DNA of 23,648 nt, from the NCBI GenBank assembly GCA_037176905.1, contig JBBBWG010008903.1, positions 1-23,648 of the forward strand, given 5' to 3'. Numbering within the stretch: position 1 is the stretch's first letter; each line of letters starts with the position of its first letter. The position numbers and the translations under genes are program-made. The notes beneath the pieces are model-generated. The model worked only from the letters and a program-made list of their open reading frames with translations, was not told where the DNA came from and made no database searches. Of this stretch, positions 8,616 through 17,344 are shown one piece after another. This DNA is from Azolla pinnata. Its lineage: Eukaryota; Streptophyta; Polypodiopsida; Salviniales; Salviniaceae.

Positions 8616-8944
8616 GGGATCAGTAATCAATCGAAATATAAATTTTGCAAGCCTCATATCCACCGATCAAAAGGAATGATACCATTTCATACCATTTCAT
8701 CGAATGCCAATCCCATTGATACATACAACAAAGAATGTATGGAATCAGTGGTCAGCCGGAATATAAAATTGTAAGTCTTATATCCCGGCTGATCATTGAT
8801 CCCATACATTTTTTGTCGTACATATCAAGAGGGATGATACTATTTCATACCATTTCATTGAATGCTCATCCCGTTGATACGTACAACAAAGAATTTATGG
8901 GATTAGTGATCAGCCGGAATATAAAATTGTAAGCCTAATATCCC
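8616..8944. repeat. Tandem 114-bp repeat with an embedded 48-bp foldback
   Basis: Copy 1 (8673-8786) and copy 2 (8831-8944) are closely similar. A partial copy of the unit's right part lies at 8616-8661. In addition, 8718-8765 and the reverse complement of 8779-8826 match at 40 of 48 bases, separated by 13 bp, so a strong hairpin can form. All eight arm mismatches are transitions. The structure suggests a foldback or MITE-like element that was duplicated in tandem. No coding frame is present. Confidence 0.85.
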
Positions 8945-9009
8945 ATAATTGACACGTACGAACAAATTAGAATGTGTCGTTTGCCTGGCCACAAATTCAA
9001 TTATGTATT

Positions 9010-9431
9010 GGGAAAATTATAAAAAAATATCTAACAAAATTATAAATTACATTTTAACGCCTACTAAAATTTGAAAAATTAGCACTCAATTTTTTTATTA
9101 ACTCCAAATTAATTAATTTTGAGCTCAATTAACATCAAATTAATTGATTGATTATCTTCTATTAACTTATTAACACCAAATTAACCTGTAAATCAATTGA
9201 TTAGATCCTAAAATTATTCACTTTTGTTAATTGAACATAGTAAGGGAATCGATTAGGATTAATTAGTGGGAAGCGATTAAGAATAAAATATATTATCGCT
9301 AAAATAATGGAATTAATTGGGTGTTTATTTTTAGTGGGAGATAAGAGTAGGCGTTAATTTGTAATTTGTAATTTCAGTAGACATTAAAATGTAATTTATA
9401 ATTTTGTTAGGCTTTTTTTGGTAGTTCTCCC
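9010..9431 (+). mobile_element. MITE copy 1, Mutator-like (422 bp, 9-bp TSD)
   Basis: The ends form a terminal inverted repeat of about 55 bp: the left end gggaaaattataaaaaaata and the inverted right end gggagaactaccaaaaaaag share a 27-bp identical internal block. The element is flanked by ttatgtatt (9001-9009) and ttatgtatg (9432-9440), a 9-bp target duplication with one mismatch. A GGG-start TIR and 9-bp TSD are typical of Mutator-like non-autonomous elements. There is no coding capacity. Related copies lie in WRKY introns 4 and 5. Confidence 0.85.
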
Positions 9432-9440
9432 TTATGTATG

Positions 9441-10020
9441 TCTCTAAGTATGCATGTGCTTCGAGAAGATTCCATCCGTCGGTGGTGACCGTAAATTAAT
9501 CCCATCTTTCCTAGCATTAATTAGCCCCTTAATAAGCAAGCACAAGTATCGTTGATCCGATCGTTGAAGCTCCGGGTTTCACCCCCAACTGAATGATGGT
9601 GCTAATCTGGTTGGTGACAGGCAAACCATCGCCGTCATCATGATCATCATGATCAGATCTAATTTCTTACCAAATAGCACTAATTCCTAACAAATCATTC
9701 ATATTTGGTCCAACAAACCCATATCTCTCGCTCGACATAGTTAGGTACTACTACTACTACTACTACTACTACTACAACACACGTTGCAACACGTGCAGAA
9801 GCTTTGTTGGCAGGGGTATACATAAATTACATAACAGACAGTGTATATATGTATATGGTAGAGCGCACTTTTGATGAGGACGTTTTAATCGGTCCTGTTC
9901 TATGACGTTTGACATGAGAAATCGACGGCCGGAATCGAACCCAGGATTACTATTAATATTTAGGGCTGCCAAATGAGGCGAGGTAAAGCGGATCCGCCCT
10001 AAAATCAGGCCCATCCTTAA
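9441..10020. other. Gene-free upstream stretch; (ACT)n and tRNA-like relic
   Basis: 9746-9774 is a perfect (TAC)n trinucleotide run. On the minus strand, 9928-9948 reads cctgggttcgattccgg, containing a perfect Pol III B-box (GGTTCGATTCC). The 5-bp T-stem around it has two mismatches and one G-T pair, and no tRNA cloverleaf can be drawn. I read it as a tRNA- or SINE-derived relic at most. Confidence 0.4.
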
Positions 10021-10145
10021 AACCGCCGTGAAACCGCCCCAACCTAGCCCAAAACCGCCCTAACCTGCCCTAAAACCGCCACAACCTGCACCTAAACCAC
10101 CCTCCGATTGATCTAAAACCGCCCTGAAATTGCCCTGAAACTGCC
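10020..10145 (+). repeat. Degenerate AAACCGCCCT(AACCTG) repeats
   Basis: About nine short units of the type aaaccgcccta / acctgcccta / aaaccgcc occur in tandem with variable spacing. This is a simple decayed minisatellite in the WRKY upstream region. The frame 9772-10014 on the minus strand has no domain and is not called. Confidence 0.7.
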
Positions 10146-10177
10146 TTGCCTGTCCTGGATCACGAGCCTTTGTTCTT

Positions 10178-10183
10178 TTGACT
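10178..10183 (+). promoter_or_regulatory. W-box (TTGACT) upstream of the WRKY gene
   Basis: TTGACT matches the (T)TGAC(C/T) element bound by WRKY proteins, about 585 bp before the start codon. WRKY genes are often auto- or cross-regulated through such sites. One hexamer is weak evidence by itself; another (TTGACC) lies in intron 5 at 15696-15701. Confidence 0.3.
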
Positions 10184-10337
10184 TTTCATCGACTGTGATC
10201 ACAGACACACACAGATCGGAATTTAACGATCTGAAAACGAAGCACACACAAAAAATAACGTAACACGACTACTACACACATGACAGTGTGTGTTTGCTTC
10301 AATGCTCGTCTGCGTCTCACCTGCCGCCACCATCGCC

Positions 10338-10406
10338 ATGGGGAATCGTTCAAACCCTAGAGAAAATCGGATAGAAAAAAGGCCCAGGAAAGTGTGCGGC
10401 TTTTAA
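10338..10406 (+). CDS. Possible upstream ORF of 22 codons
   Basis: An ATG in good context (gccATGg) opens a 22-codon frame ending TAA at 10404. The peptide is very basic and Arg-rich, with no known family. It lies about 360 bp upstream of the WRKY start (the N gap makes the distance uncertain). It would matter only if transcription starts upstream of 10338. Listed because an uORF here could reduce WRKY translation. Confidence 0.2.
   Translation: MGNRSNPRENRIEKRPRKVCGF
10352..10386 (+). promoter_or_regulatory. Telo-box and site II-like motif pair
   Basis: AAACCCTAG (10352-10360) is a plant telo-box. GGCCCA (10381-10386, TGGGCC on the other strand) is a site II core. These two often occur together near transcription start sites of plant genes, so this may mark the core promoter or 5' UTR of the WRKY gene. 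No clear TATA box was seen. Confidence 0.3.
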
Positions 10407-10506
10407 CAAACCCATTCAGATCCACGCCATAACTCATCTACGGGGCCGCTCAGATCATCATCTTCATCATCATCATCAACATCATCATTTTCTTCTTCTT
10501 CTTCTT

Positions 10507-10583
10507 CTTCTGCTTCTGCTTCTGCTTCTGCTTCTGCTTCTCTTCGCCTTCGCTTAATCGATCGATCGATTTGATCCGTAGAC
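10507..10583 (+). repeat. 77-bp sequence repeated exactly on the other side of the gap
   Basis: The (CTTCTG)n run plus the following cttcgccttcgcttaatcga block up to ccgtagac is identical to 10684-10760. It forms the last bases before the N run. The matching copy forms the first bases after it, which is what an unmerged contig overlap produces. Confidence 0.95.
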
Positions 10584-10683
10584 NNNNNNNNNNNNNNNNN
10601 NNNNNNNNNNNNNNNNNNNNNNNNNNNNNNNNNNNNNNNNNNNNNNNNNNNNNNNNNNNNNNNNNNNNNNNNNNNNNNNNNNN
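10584..10683. other. Assembly gap of exactly 100 N
   Basis: One hundred Ns, a conventional placeholder for a gap of unknown size, within the presumed 5' UTR of the WRKY gene and 84 bp before its start codon. Because both edges carry the same 77 bp, the true gap may be zero or negative. Confidence 0.98.
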
Positions 10684-10767
10684 CTTCTGCTTCTGCTTCT
10701 GCTTCTGCTTCTGCTTCTCTTCGCCTTCGCTTAATCGATCGATCGATTTGATCCGTAGACTGCAGTG

Positions 10768-11314
10768 ATGGAGGATCAGCATGCAGACACCACTACCTGC
10801 AGCTTCAGCTTCCCCAATTTCAACCCCAATCATTCCTCGCTGCTCCTGCATGATCTTCCCCTTCTTCATATGCCGCCCCCGATCACCCCACCAATATATC
10901 CTGCCAGCGACTACAATATCGAGCATCCATCTATAATTCCTGCTTCTGATCTCGCCGGGGACCTGTATTATCACACTAGCGCCAGCGAAATTCACGATTT
11001 TTATGGCTATCGCTTCGGCCCCTTCTCGCTTGAGGATCGATCAATCGGCTTCTTACACCCTCCCAGTACTCGCCATGATCAGTACCATTACCACACTAGC
11101 AACACAACCCATCGCCATGATGTTGATCAACATGATCCTGGGCATGATGGTTATGGCGATGATCGTTGCAATTATGGTGGTGGTGGTGGTGGTGACATTG
11201 ACGAAGATGATCATATGGGACTAGATGAGGATAAGTACAAGAAAGACGCTGATAATCTTGGGCTCCTCCTCGCCCCAATCCATTCTTCTTCTTCTTCGAC
11301 ACTTCATATAGCTG
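10768..11314 (+). CDS. WRKY gene exon 1 (residues 1-182 and part of 183)
   Basis: Begins [10 protein letters not shown] and is rich in His, Asp, Ser and Pro, with a GGGGGG tract and an acidic block ([13 protein letters not shown]). It ends before the donor G|gtaaca in phase 1. Without splicing, the frame would end at 11389-11391. No known domain. The start codon is the first ATG after the gap-flanking repeat. Confidence 0.75.
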
Positions 11315-12808
11315 GTAACAATTTATGCACCAATTGCTGCTCGTCTCGCAACTATTATCTCCGACTCATCACGATCAGGCCATACAACTAACTAATAAGG
11401 AAACATACCTATAGGGAGAAATTGAACAGAAAAGAGAGGGAGGGATTAATCATATCAAGAGAAGCCTGCAGCTTCGGATTCATGACTCTGTCGATTAATT
11501 ACTATGTCTAGTTCTGGAATTAAGCAGAAGCGCCGATTAAATCGGGCTATTAATCGCTAATCGGCTACTGGATTCCTCAGCCAAACATGTGATTAGTCTG
11601 GAATCATGAGTCCTCTACTGACTCTGCAATCAGCTGCTTCCATCAAACGTATCAAATACTAAGCATCCGTTTGTTCACAATCACAATCCCTGTAGGCAAT
11701 ACAATTACTGCAAGTAGAACAATGGATAAAGATTCATCCACGAATCGATTTCGCTGCTGGGTTACAAATGAGGAATTTATGTGATGATTATTTGCAGGTC
11801 CGTCTCATGCTGTTAACGCTACTACTGCTTCGAATTCCGGTTACGATCGTAATCAAAGCAGATCAACGGATGGACGCGGCCTCGATCATCAGAACTGCAG
11901 CACGGATGCATCAGCAGGTGAAGCCGAAGGAGGAGCTGGAGGCTATACAGGCAGCTTCCTGTCGATCAGCAGCATGACGCAGCAGCAGCAGAAGCCGGGT
12001 TCTCCCCTCTTCTTTTGCCCTGCAGGACGTAGCAGCAGCAGAGATCATGATCAGCAGGTAGCAAATGGCGGCATAATTAGAACATGTTCTGTTAATCACG
12101 TAACCGACTAGGGGTGTTAAACTGCATACGATGGATGATCGGCATGAATTATAGGGCACGGTGTTCCTAAGTAGTTCGCAACGAAGTTTGATCATGCTTC
12201 CTTCGCCACAGATCCTAGGATTATAATCAGAGAATGGCAAGTAACTAATTCATTCTATGTATGCGAAATCGAGCGTACTGCAGGATCGGCAATCCAGCCC
12301 TGGTGCAACAGGGATGATCAGGCATGGCAGTAGTAGCGATTATCAGAGCATTATTGATACTGCTGAGCAGAAGCTAAGTTTAAGCGAGGAGGATGATCAT
12401 GGAGCCTGCATGAAGGCAGCGGGATCAATCGATGCCTCGCTGCTGCTGCTGCAGCAGCTGCTGCAGCAGCAGCTCAATCACGACGCGGATGCCGATGGGG
12501 AGCTGCAGCAGAAGCAGCGGGTGCAGCGATCGGAAGAGGCGTCATTAGAGGGGCGGATCGCGCGGGTTTCCGGCGACGTTAACAACGATAAAACGGACGA
12601 TGGGGCTGCATCAGCGGCCGCCATAGCAGGGGGGGCGGCGATGGCGGGAGCATCGTGGGTGAGCATGCGCAGCAAAAGTAGAGGTGCAGCAGGAGCAGCG
12701 GGATCGGCAGCAAGGTTGACGAAGAAGGAGAGTGAAGGCCAACTGCAATATACGAATAACAATAAGGCGAAGCTGCAGGAGGCTGGCGCAGTGAGAAGAT
12801 CAAGAAGA

Positions 12809-12843
<35 letters not shown>

Positions 12844-13290
12844 ATGCAGAAATGACGAATTAGCCGGCGACGAGCATGATGAGAATGATGATGATGATGA
12901 TGATGGGGAGGATGATGATGATGAAGACGGTGGTGATGGTGACGATGGTGGGCGGCAGCAGCAGCGTGGCCACCATCAGCAACATGATCAGCATCATCAT
13001 CAGCATCATCATCATGGGCGGGTGCTGCCTTCTCCTCCTCCTCCTCATCATGAGGACGGCTACCGGTGGCGCAAGTACGGGCAGAAGGCGGTGAAGGGCG
13101 GCGAGTTCCCGCGCAGCTACTACAAGTGCACGCACGCCTGCTGTCACGTCACCAAGAAGCTGGAGCGGTCGCAGGACGGGCAGATCATCGAGATCGTCTA
13201 CAAAGGCGAGCACAACCATGCCGCGCCGGCATCCTCCTCCTCCTCCTCACCTGCAGGTGAATGAATATAGGCTCTAGCTACCTAGCTAGC

Positions 13291-13322
<32 letters not shown>

Positions 13323-16300
13323 TCGATCGATCGATCGATAGATGTGTCGAACATCGCTGATGGATATAGATAGATAATATGGATTATAATCCTGTGCGTC
13401 TACCAAAACCCTCTATAGATTCTCGCTGATCGATAGATTTGGATCCACAGCGATTCGGGTGCTTTTAAGATATCAACAGTACCTCTTATGGATAGATTGG
13501 TTTGGATAGATAGGCGTGATCAACCCCTCTGATGCATCGATCCATCGATCGATCCATCCATAGACTACGGGATAGAAATTTATCGATCTCAAAAACTCTT
13601 ATCGTTTGGATAGATCACAGATAGGTTTTGGCCGATAGAATATCGGGTATCAAAACCTCTTAAAAATGGATCGATAGGTTTTGGATAGAATATCGGTGTC
13701 AAAACCTCTCTATGGTAGATTTGGATAGCTAGGTATCAAAACCTCCTACTGATAGACAGATATCAAGAGGCGCTCTCTTAGCATAGAGCAAATGCCTAAC
13801 TGCAACTCTTAATTGAACTTGGGAGTAGTTTAGCTTTCACAACACAATATAACTGGCCCTACCTACCATGTATATTTATTTATCAGCTAATATAGTTTAT
13901 AGCCACATCTTCCATGCTTCAGCACCAATATAAATAACATATGTTTAATGTGAACTGCATGCACCTTCCCGTTGTGCACAAGAATATTATGGATTATACT
14001 CGGGGGCCATTAAAGGTTATATGGAGGATCACTAGGGATTATAATTCATGGGCTTATAAATTATACACCCCTGTTTGGTTCTTTCCAAGTAGGTATCTAT
14101 GGACAAATTTGATTGTGCTTATCTTGCCAATTAACTATGTGGTGGGTGCTCCACCTGGTAATTAATTTATCATTGATCCAGTATTATTCTATCGCAGGAT
14201 GGCCTGGTGATGAGGATGCCAGCGATTTTCGTCTGCGAGCAGATGTAAATATACCTGGATCAGAAGCTGAGGAGGATCATAACATCTTCAAAAATATAAG
14301 TAGCTTGGATGGGCCACTACTCTCTGCTCATAATAAACGACGGTATGATTACTGAATCTACACATATTTACAATAGATTCATATTAATGACAACGGATTC
14401 CGGTCTCCTGATCCTCATCAATATTGTCGTGAATTCCTAGTTGACATTTAATCTGGTCATCAGTTGAGTTTCCGCAATGTTTGAATAGTTCTAAAATGGT
14501 TGACGTTTAGGAGAATTAAAACGTCGAAAATGCCTACCAAATTTATAAATTACACTTTACAGCCTGCTAAAACTAGAAACTACTAATTAACATCTAATTT
14601 TAAAAAATCGAGGCGCGATTGATTGATTAACGTCAAATTAATTAATTGTGAGCTCAATTAACATCAAACTAACTAATGATTGAAGCTCAATTATTTGATT
14701 AACACCAAATTAACACGCTAACAAATTAATTAGATTATACAATTACTAGCTTTTGTTAATCAAACATAATAAGGAAATCTATTAGGATCAATCAGTGAGA
14801 AACGACAAATCAAATACTAATGGAAGTAATTGGGTGTTAATTTTTACTGAAAGATAAGGTTAGGCGTCAATCTGTAATTTCTGATTTCAGTACACCTTAA
14901 GTTAAAATGTAATTTATAATTTTGCTAAGCGCCACACCCTGTCGTTTTAATTTGAAAAACTATCAAATCAAAGCAGTACTATGATGTTAATTTAGACATG
15001 TTTTCTAATGAGTTATTTCCAACCGATCAGCTAGTAATGGGGTTTTCATTATCTGGTGTTTCTACCTTAATGATTGTACAATATACGTTTCTGTGATCCG
15101 GTTTCGTTCGTCAGCAACCAATTTAAGAATCATGTTAGCAGTGGATCATATGAATATTGTCATTATTGTTGTGCTCAGGAAATTGCAGGTTGATGTGGAG
15201 AATCACGAAAGCCGCGGTAATGTTGATGATGCAACGGCTGGGCGAGGTACACCCCTGTGGACAGTTCGGGAGCCGAGAGTGATCGTCCAGACCCCGAGCG
15301 ATGTCGATATCCTCGACGATGGCTACAAATGGCGCAAGTACGGTCAGAAAGTCGTCAAGGGCAACGACCATCCCAGGTAACTACCAAATTATCCCCAATA
15401 ATCTCGTTATGAATTATATTTGATTCAAGCTGCTCGTTGTTGTTGATCCGAACAATTGTCATATAATTAACCACGGTCATAATTCTTGAGAGTAGAGCAG
15501 TACGGTTGTCTACATTACTGATTACTGTTTTTGCCTGGATGGCCTGCAATTAGTTTTGGTCGGTCGATTATCCAGTATTAAATTAATCTTCACTTATCTG
15601 CATAAAACAAGGCTATAAATAATAATATAATAAGGTTAGTTAGTATGTACTGTCACGTGTCAATCATAATTAGACTGTTTCCACGACCACCGGCTTTGAC
15701 CCAATCGTTCAAGATCAGACTAGCTGCTGGTACTATATTGTTACAATATTCAAGAGGCCTGAACCTTATTGGCATGGCATATTGACATAACTACCAACTT
15801 AATCTGATGGTATTGTTGTCGATGTGCACCTTGTCAAATGTTCCAAAGATTATGGATTAGAAAGGGTTTTATATTTGTGATTACGTGCTTATTATGACTT
15901 ATAATCACTGTTATTTACTATCATGATTATAGCCAATAGACGCTAATTCATCGTCATTAAGAAGATCAACAACATGGCATTAATTTCCGTAATATATGCT
16001 TGGACGGCCGCATCTAATAATTAGATTATTAGCTGGTCTAATAATCGGACTTATTCATCCATATTCAGGTGCCGATCTACATATCTACATATCGATTAAA
16101 GATAACCTAGATAACCTAGATAACCTTTAAAGGTAACCTAGATAGATATGTGTAAATTTGCTTTTTGATGATCTATGTTTTACCGTCGTATTAAAATGGT
16201 ACTTATACGGGCGGTACGTTGGACTCCTCGGCCTGATTGTGTAACGACATTAATAATGAATCGGGAGAATTATCAAAAACCGCCAAACAAAATTATAAAT

Positions 16301-17344
16301 TACAATTTAACGCCTCCTCGAATCAGAAATTACAAATTAAGGCCTGCTCTCATTTTTCGCTAGAGATTAATACCCGATTAATTCCGTTAGTGTAATGTTA
16401 ATATTTGATTTGATTTCTAATCGCTTCGCACTAATTGATCCTAATAGATTACCTTACTGTATTGGATTAATAAGAGTTAGTAATTTAAGAATCTAATTAA
16501 CTGATTAACGTGTTAATTTGGCGTTCATGAGTGAATCTAGGATCAATAAAATAATTTGATATTAATTGAGCTCACAATTGATTGATTCGGCCTCAATCAA
16601 TCAATGGAGCGGTAATGTTTGAAACTAGACATCAAACTTGTAATTTCTGGTTTTGGTAGGAATTTATAATGTTGTAATTAGGTATTCATTTTGTTGTTTG
16701 GAAAATTTGCCTAATAATTCTGTAACGAAGATTTGGACGATCGGCCGGATCGCGGGTCAGTCGTCTTCCTCTAATGTTTTTGATTCTGTGTAATCAATCA
16801 TGCATGTGGGCCGGGCGTACTGCGTAGGAGCTATTACAAGTGTACGAGCGCGGGGTGCTCGGTGCGGAAGCACGTGGAGAGATCGTCGGCAGACCCCAGA
16901 GCCGTTATAACCACATACGAGGGCAAGCACACCCACGACGTGCCGCTGCCGACGTCGATCGGCTGCTCCTTCCTGAAGACGCAGCCGCAGATGCAGCAGC
17001 GCATGATCGGCGACGTGCCGGCGCCATTAACAAGCACCGATCATCCATTTGCGGCTTCTAATTGCAGTGGCGATCATCATCAGTTGGGGCCCGGATCTGC
17101 TGCTGTGGCTGGCGCAGCGCCTGATCCGCCGCCGGGTGGCCCCTGCATGAAGCACGAGCATTTCTATGATGATCATGAGCGCCTCGATCTCGACGTCGAG
17201 CTGCATGCAGTCGATGATCCGCAGATGATTGCGTCTGCTGCTCTCGCGGACCCGCTACCATGGAGGATGATGATGATCACTAGGCCGTCGCCAATTAATC
17301 AGGCTCTGGCCGCCGCCGCCGCCGCCGCACACAACACTAACTAG
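10768..17344 (+). CDS. Group I WRKY transcription factor, six exons, 879 aa
   Basis: Exons are 10768-11314, 11798-12057, 12284-13256, 14198-14342, 15179-15376 and 16828-17344. All introns are GT-AG, and phases 1, 0, 1, 2, 2 agree on both sides. The sum is 2640 nt, giving 879 codons plus TAG. The N-terminal WRKY domain has WRKYGQK at residues 531-537 with zinc ligands C551, C556, H579 and H581 (C-X4-C-X22-HxH). The C-terminal domain has WRKYGQK at 693-699 with C713, C718, H742 and H744 (C-X4-C-X23-HxH). Two domains with these spacings define group I. A KRRK cluster (640-643) is a likely nuclear signal. WRKY factors bind W-boxes (TTGACC/T) in the nucleus, the C-terminal domain doing most DNA contact in group I. 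The protein is long for the group because of Gly, Asp, His and Gln tracts in exon 3. The clear D-motif and SP-cluster of many group I members are not visible. The start ATG has G at -3 and +4. Exons 3, 5 and 6 are certain; the borders of exons 1, 2 and 4 are inferred from splice sites and phase. Confidence 0.9.
11798..12057 (+). CDS. WRKY gene exon 2 (residues 184-269)
   Basis: Acceptor tttgcag| and donor cagcag|gtagca frame a stretch open in exactly the phase set by exon 1. It is Ser/Gly/Gln-rich, with [13 protein letters not shown] and KPGSPLFF, which includes a Ser-Pro site. One other frame is also open for a time, but only this one joins exons 1 and 3 in phase. Confidence 0.7.
12284..13256 (+). 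CDS. WRKY gene exon 3 with N-terminal WRKY domain (residues 270-593)
   Basis: Acceptor ctgcag| at 12283; donor GCAG|gtgaat at 13257. Order of content: [13 protein letters not shown] (Gln/Leu-rich), an Ala-rich stretch, a poly-Gly run (about 12807-12842), an acidic Asp/Glu run (about 12869-12950), a Gln/His-rich run (about 12955-13018), then the WRKY domain from [12 protein letters not shown] to EHNH. The zinc knuckle reads CTHACC, with an extra Cys next to the second ligand. If unspliced, the frame would stop at 13262-13264. Confidence 0.92.
13281..13343 (+). repeat. GATA/GACA/GATC microsatellite in intron 3
   Basis: Compound tetranucleotide run: ctagctagctag, then gatagatagata, then gacagacagaca, then gatcgatcgatc. 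It starts about 25 bp after the exon 3 donor. A likely length polymorphism. Confidence 0.95.
13395..13775 (+). repeat. Degenerate tandem repeat in intron 3 (ggatag...atcaaaacctct)
   Basis: Units of roughly 50-60 bp contain tttggataga and tatcaaaacctctt. The clearest lie between 13600 and 13760, the earlier ones being more diverged (accaaaaccctct near 13401, atcaacagtacctct near 13472). No coding content. Confidence 0.75.
14198..14342 (+). CDS. WRKY gene exon 4, linker (residues 595-641)
   Basis: Acceptor tatcgcag| and donor ACG|gtatga. It is acidic and hydrophilic ([17 protein letters not shown]) and ends NKRR. Joined to exon 5 it gives NKRRKLQV, matching the KRRK block that precedes the C-terminal WRKY domain in many group I proteins. 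That match supports this exon and its exact borders. Confidence 0.8.
14510..14955 (+). mobile_element. MITE copy 2 in WRKY intron 4
   Basis: Same family and orientation as 9010-9431. Shared blocks include gagctcaattaacatcaaa, aacaccaaattaac and aattgggtgtt.attttta. The ends form an inverted repeat (ggagaattaaaacg left; cgttttaattt right) with taaattaca/tgtaatttata blocks just inside. The boundaries are less sharp than in copy 1 and I cannot define its target duplication. Confidence 0.8.
15179..15376 (+). CDS. WRKY gene exon 5, first half of C-terminal WRKY domain
   Basis: Acceptor gtgctcag| at 15178 was chosen over ttgcag at 15188 because only the former matches the phase-2 donor of exon 4. 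It carries [20 protein letters not shown], the strongly conserved lead-in of group I C-terminal domains, then [16 protein letters not shown]. The exon ends inside the Arg codon of Pro-Arg, the conserved R-type intron position. Most relatives have NPNPR or NPYPR here; this one has NDHPR. Confidence 0.95.
16263..16720 (-). mobile_element. MITE copy 3 in WRKY intron 5, inverted
   Basis: Its left end gggagaattatcaaaaaccg corresponds to the inverted right end of copy 1, and internal blocks (ctaatcgcttc.cactaatt, taatttggcgtt) match copy 1 read on the minus strand. The right end near gcctaataattct is more diverged. Similar short words (tgtaacga) lie at about 16240 and 16721 and might be remains of a target duplication, but the left spacing does not fit cleanly. 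Confidence 0.8.
16828..17344 (+). CDS. WRKY gene exon 6, second half of C-terminal WRKY domain and tail
   Basis: Acceptor ctgcgtag| at 16827. The exon completes the Arg codon and continues [20 protein letters not shown] to KHTHDVPLP. The tail of about 130 residues has His/Asp-rich patches, Pro/Gly stretches and a short poly-Ala run before HNTN and TAG at 17342. Base composition is clearly more GC-rich than the flanking intron. Confidence 0.95.

Noticed and set aside
9545-9660. Palindromic tcatgatcatcatgatca as an operator-like site
   Set aside because: Short GATC/CATG-rich low-complexity sequence common throughout this window.
9895-9950. tRNA gene on the minus strand, suggested by a perfect B-box (GGTTCGATTCC)
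   Set aside because: The T-stem has two mismatches and a G-T pair, and no D or anticodon arms can be drawn; a relic at most.
11768-11977. 69-codon frame [16 protein letters not shown]...
   Set aside because: It overlaps WRKY exon 2 in another phase; the exon phase set by exons 1 and 3 supports the Ser/Gly/Gln-rich frame.
12478-13219. Minus-strand frames opposite WRKY exon 3
   Set aside because: Antisense shadows of the GC-rich exon and its trinucleotide runs.
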